64,000 bases of DNA from Juglans regia. Its lineage: Eukaryota > Streptophyta > Magnoliopsida > Fagales > Juglandaceae. This document shows, piece after piece, positions 61,837-64,000 of this stretch. The DNA lies in the NCBI RefSeq assembly GCF_001411555.2, contig NC_049915.1:18924640-18988639 (forward strand), written 5' to 3'. The translations under genes were made by a program, and so were the position numbers. Within the stretch, counting starts at the first letter, position 1; the number at the start of each line of letters is the position of its first letter. The notes beneath the pieces are model-generated. The model was not told the DNA's origin, did no database searches, and saw only the letters and a list, made by a program, of their open reading frames with translations.

Positions 61837-63159
61837 ATGGATATATATGAGTCACATCAAGCATTGCGGAAGCTCACGTCGGTGGACACATCAAGACCAC
61901 CGTTGGTTCCGGCTGAAAAGAATCATGCAGTCACCGCCCGCCGATCTCGGACGAGGGATGTTAGTTCTAGGTACAAGTCGCCATCTCCTGCAAGGCCTGC
62001 CACACCCCGGCGTTGCCCTTCTCCAAACCTCACTAGAACATTGTCTACAACCCCCTCCTCCCCTTTGGTACCTAAGAGAGCCCAATCTGCCGAGAGGAAG
62101 CGGCCCTCTACACCACCTTCCCCATCTCGGCCATCCACACCGGTCCATGACTCGGCAGTTGAAATACAATTGTCATCCAGAAGGATAGGGAATGGTCGGT
62201 CACCAGAGAGTTTATGGCCTTCCACGATGCGTAGTTTGAGCGTTTCATTTCAGTCTGATAGCATATCAATTCCTATTGGTAAGAAGGAAAAACCGGTAAA
62301 TGCTTCTTCAGACCGTGCTCTCCGGCCGTCATTAAACGTGGTACATAAGCAGGCAGAAACACCTATTGTTCCACGTAAACCTACACCGGAGAGGAAAAGG
62401 AGTCCTCTTAAAGGAAAGAATGTGCCTGATCAGTCGGAGAATTCTAGACCAGTCGAAGGTTTACATACCCGATTGATAGATCAGCATCGATGGCCAAGTA
62501 GAATAGGTGGGAAGGTATCTTCCAACACGTTGACTAAAAGTGTGGATCTTGGTGACAGAACCGTCAGGGCTTTAAGTACCCCGGTTCTGGGAACTGGACC
62601 ATCTGTGCTGAGGAGAACACCGACATCTGATGATATAGGTAAACCGTTAAAAAGATCTGCTAGTGATGTCACAAGACTATTATCACTTGACGGGAGTGCT
62701 GGAGTAGGATTGGAGGTGAATTCAAATGATGATAACCCACTTCAGGTATTTGGACTTCACAAGTCTCTTTCTACAAGTTTATCGGATAGAATAAGATCAA
62801 TCACGCCTGCTGTAAGATCTCAGTCTTTGCCTAGTTCTAGATCACAGCCACCATCTCCTTGTAGGACCTCAGTGGTGTCGTCCTCATTTAGTAGAGGTGT
62901 CAGCCCATCGCGGTCAAGACCATCAACTCCTCCTGGTGGGATTATTCCATCTCGGATTCGGTCATCCAATTCTTCCACTCAATCCAACAGTACTACGTCT
63001 GTGCTCAGTTTTATTGCGGATGTTAAAAAAGGAAAAAAAGGTACAAGCTACATAGAAGATGCTCATCAGCTGCGGCTGCTATACAATAGATTTTTGCAAT
63101 GGCGATTTGCAAATGCACGGGCAGAGGCTGTACTTCATATTCAGAAAGTAATAGCAGAG
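61837..63159 (+). CDS. AUG8: AUG8/QWRF-family microtubule-associated protein, first coding exon
   Basis: Plant augmin subunit 8 and its QWRF relatives bind microtubules and target the augmin/gamma-tubulin machinery to spindle and phragmoplast. This exon encodes 441 residues in phase 0 and ends at GCAGAG|GTAAAA; the rest lies past the window. The N-terminus ([20 protein letters not shown]) leads into basic Ser/Pro-rich repeats ([51 protein letters not shown]), typical of microtubule-binding regions. The family signature QWRF is at residues 421-424 within [20 protein letters not shown]. The ATG at 61837 is the first in frame; the codons further upstream lack an ATG. The choice of AUG8 over other QWRF members rests on overall sequence memory and on synteny, so the paralogue is less certain than the family. 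Confidence 0.88.
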
Positions 63160-63602
63160 GTAAAAATTATGATCTCCGTGGGATTAACAAACTTTTATTT
63201 ATATATGATGCAGGTCATCTGATTTTTCCATATGTTTTATTTGCTTATATTTGTTATCTGTATTCAAGTATCATATCTTTTATAGATATTTATCACAAAT
63301 TGGCTAGATTGGCCTTATCTTTTATAGAGGTAGAGTCTGGATTGAGGAATTCCCTGAGGAAGTGCGAAGGGAGTTGATGTTTGACACTCTTTGTAATGGT
63401 TAACTGTTGAAATGAAGTATAAGTTTTACAGTCAAAAAAAACAAAGTATCATATCTAGGCATTGAAAGATAATTTTGACAACTTATACTGGTGCACACAT
63501 ACACAGTCACATATATGTATACACACTTGCGCTTACACATATTCGCTTCATATTCTCTTGGTCAATGACTTGCAGTCCATAATGGTTCACGTTCACTCAC
63601 GC

Positions 63603-63642
<40 letters not shown>

Positions 63643-64000
63643 CAAAAGAAGACAATACCATGTTATTATTGTTTGGAGAATTATTGTTTGGAGAAATATC
63701 ATAGTTACAGCTTACAATACCTTGGTGGTTACAAGAGATATAGCATAAAGCCCAAAATGAAGATATAATATTAGCAAAGAACCTACAAAACAATCCATTA
63801 CAAACAAAATTATTGGATAACAGTAATGGGAGAATTTAAGCCAAAATACCACAACAACATGAATATAACACCTAACCCCAAACTCCACACTCGTATTCCT
63901 TCCACCGCAACTGGGGGATAGACATCCATCAACCACCAAAAGTCCCCCCCCATCTCCCTTTGAATTTCATGTTGAGATATAATTTCCAACTCCTAAGTAA
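63160..64000 (+). other. AUG8 intron 1 (partial)
   Basis: No second exon with the expected family sequence after the QWRF motif is seen in the last 840 bases, so the intron continues beyond the edge. It includes a (GT)n microsatellite. Confidence 0.65.
63603..63637. repeat. (TG)n microsatellite
   Basis: TG/GT run of about 35 bases with one TT interruption near its start. Confidence 0.95.

Noticed and set aside
1..64000. CRISPR arrays, bacterial operons, phage or antiviral systems, tRNA or rRNA genes
   Set aside because: No regularly spaced repeats, ribosome binding sites or structured RNA genes were recognised. Gene structure is plainly that of a plant nucleus.

Overview
This is nuclear DNA of a woody eudicot: introns with GT-AG ends, an AT-rich repeat-filled background, and single-copy plant housekeeping genes. 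Many copies of a short repeat with ends near GTTTGGATAG/CTATCCAAAC, which I remember as very common in walnut and pecan relatives, make Fagales (perhaps Juglandaceae) my best guess. The family-level placement is inference from memory.

Genes from left to right: the 5' two thirds of ATG11 on the minus strand (1-5610, 3' end beyond the window); a five-exon MAT1-type CDK-activating-kinase assembly factor on plus (20879-25275); a single-exon chloroplast-type PPR protein on plus (26558-29320); a GTD-binding (DUF593, myosin-binding family) protein on minus (31809-33349); a broken calcineurin-B-like EF-hand gene on minus (39121-40511); and the first coding exon of an AUG8/QWRF microtubule protein on plus (61837-63159, continuing past the window). 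As I remember the Arabidopsis map, ATG11, MAT1, the PPR gene, the DUF593 gene and AUG8 all lie between about At4g30710 and At4g30830. The window would then be a conserved gene block stretched by transposons, with AUG8 moved to the other side.

Between the genes lie datable mobile elements. The largest is a 7.2-kb Copia (SIRE-like) LTR retrotransposon at 45747-52966 with a 5-bp target duplication. It carries only a decayed gag and no visible pol, and it holds a nested 446-bp TRIM and a nested 640-bp hAT-type element. A second TRIM of the same family sits in ATG11 intron 1. A 950-bp Mutator-like element (15249-16198) interrupts one copy of a 2.2-kb tandem duplication (14348 to about 20060), and the other copy gives the empty site. 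An antisense L1-type LINE 3' fragment lies in MAT1 intron 1. CACTA, hAT and other MITEs fill much of the rest.

The genes do not form an operon-like unit. They serve autophagy (ATG11), CDK activation and transcription/repair (MAT1), organelle RNA processing (PPR), myosin-linked transport (GTD-binding) and microtubule organisation (AUG8). No tRNA, rRNA or CRISPR array was recognised. The nearest things to something new are the gag-only retrotransposon, a near-perfect 75-bp-arm hairpin inside the nested hAT element, the upstream-ORF cluster before AUG8, and the possible gene-capturing MULE.
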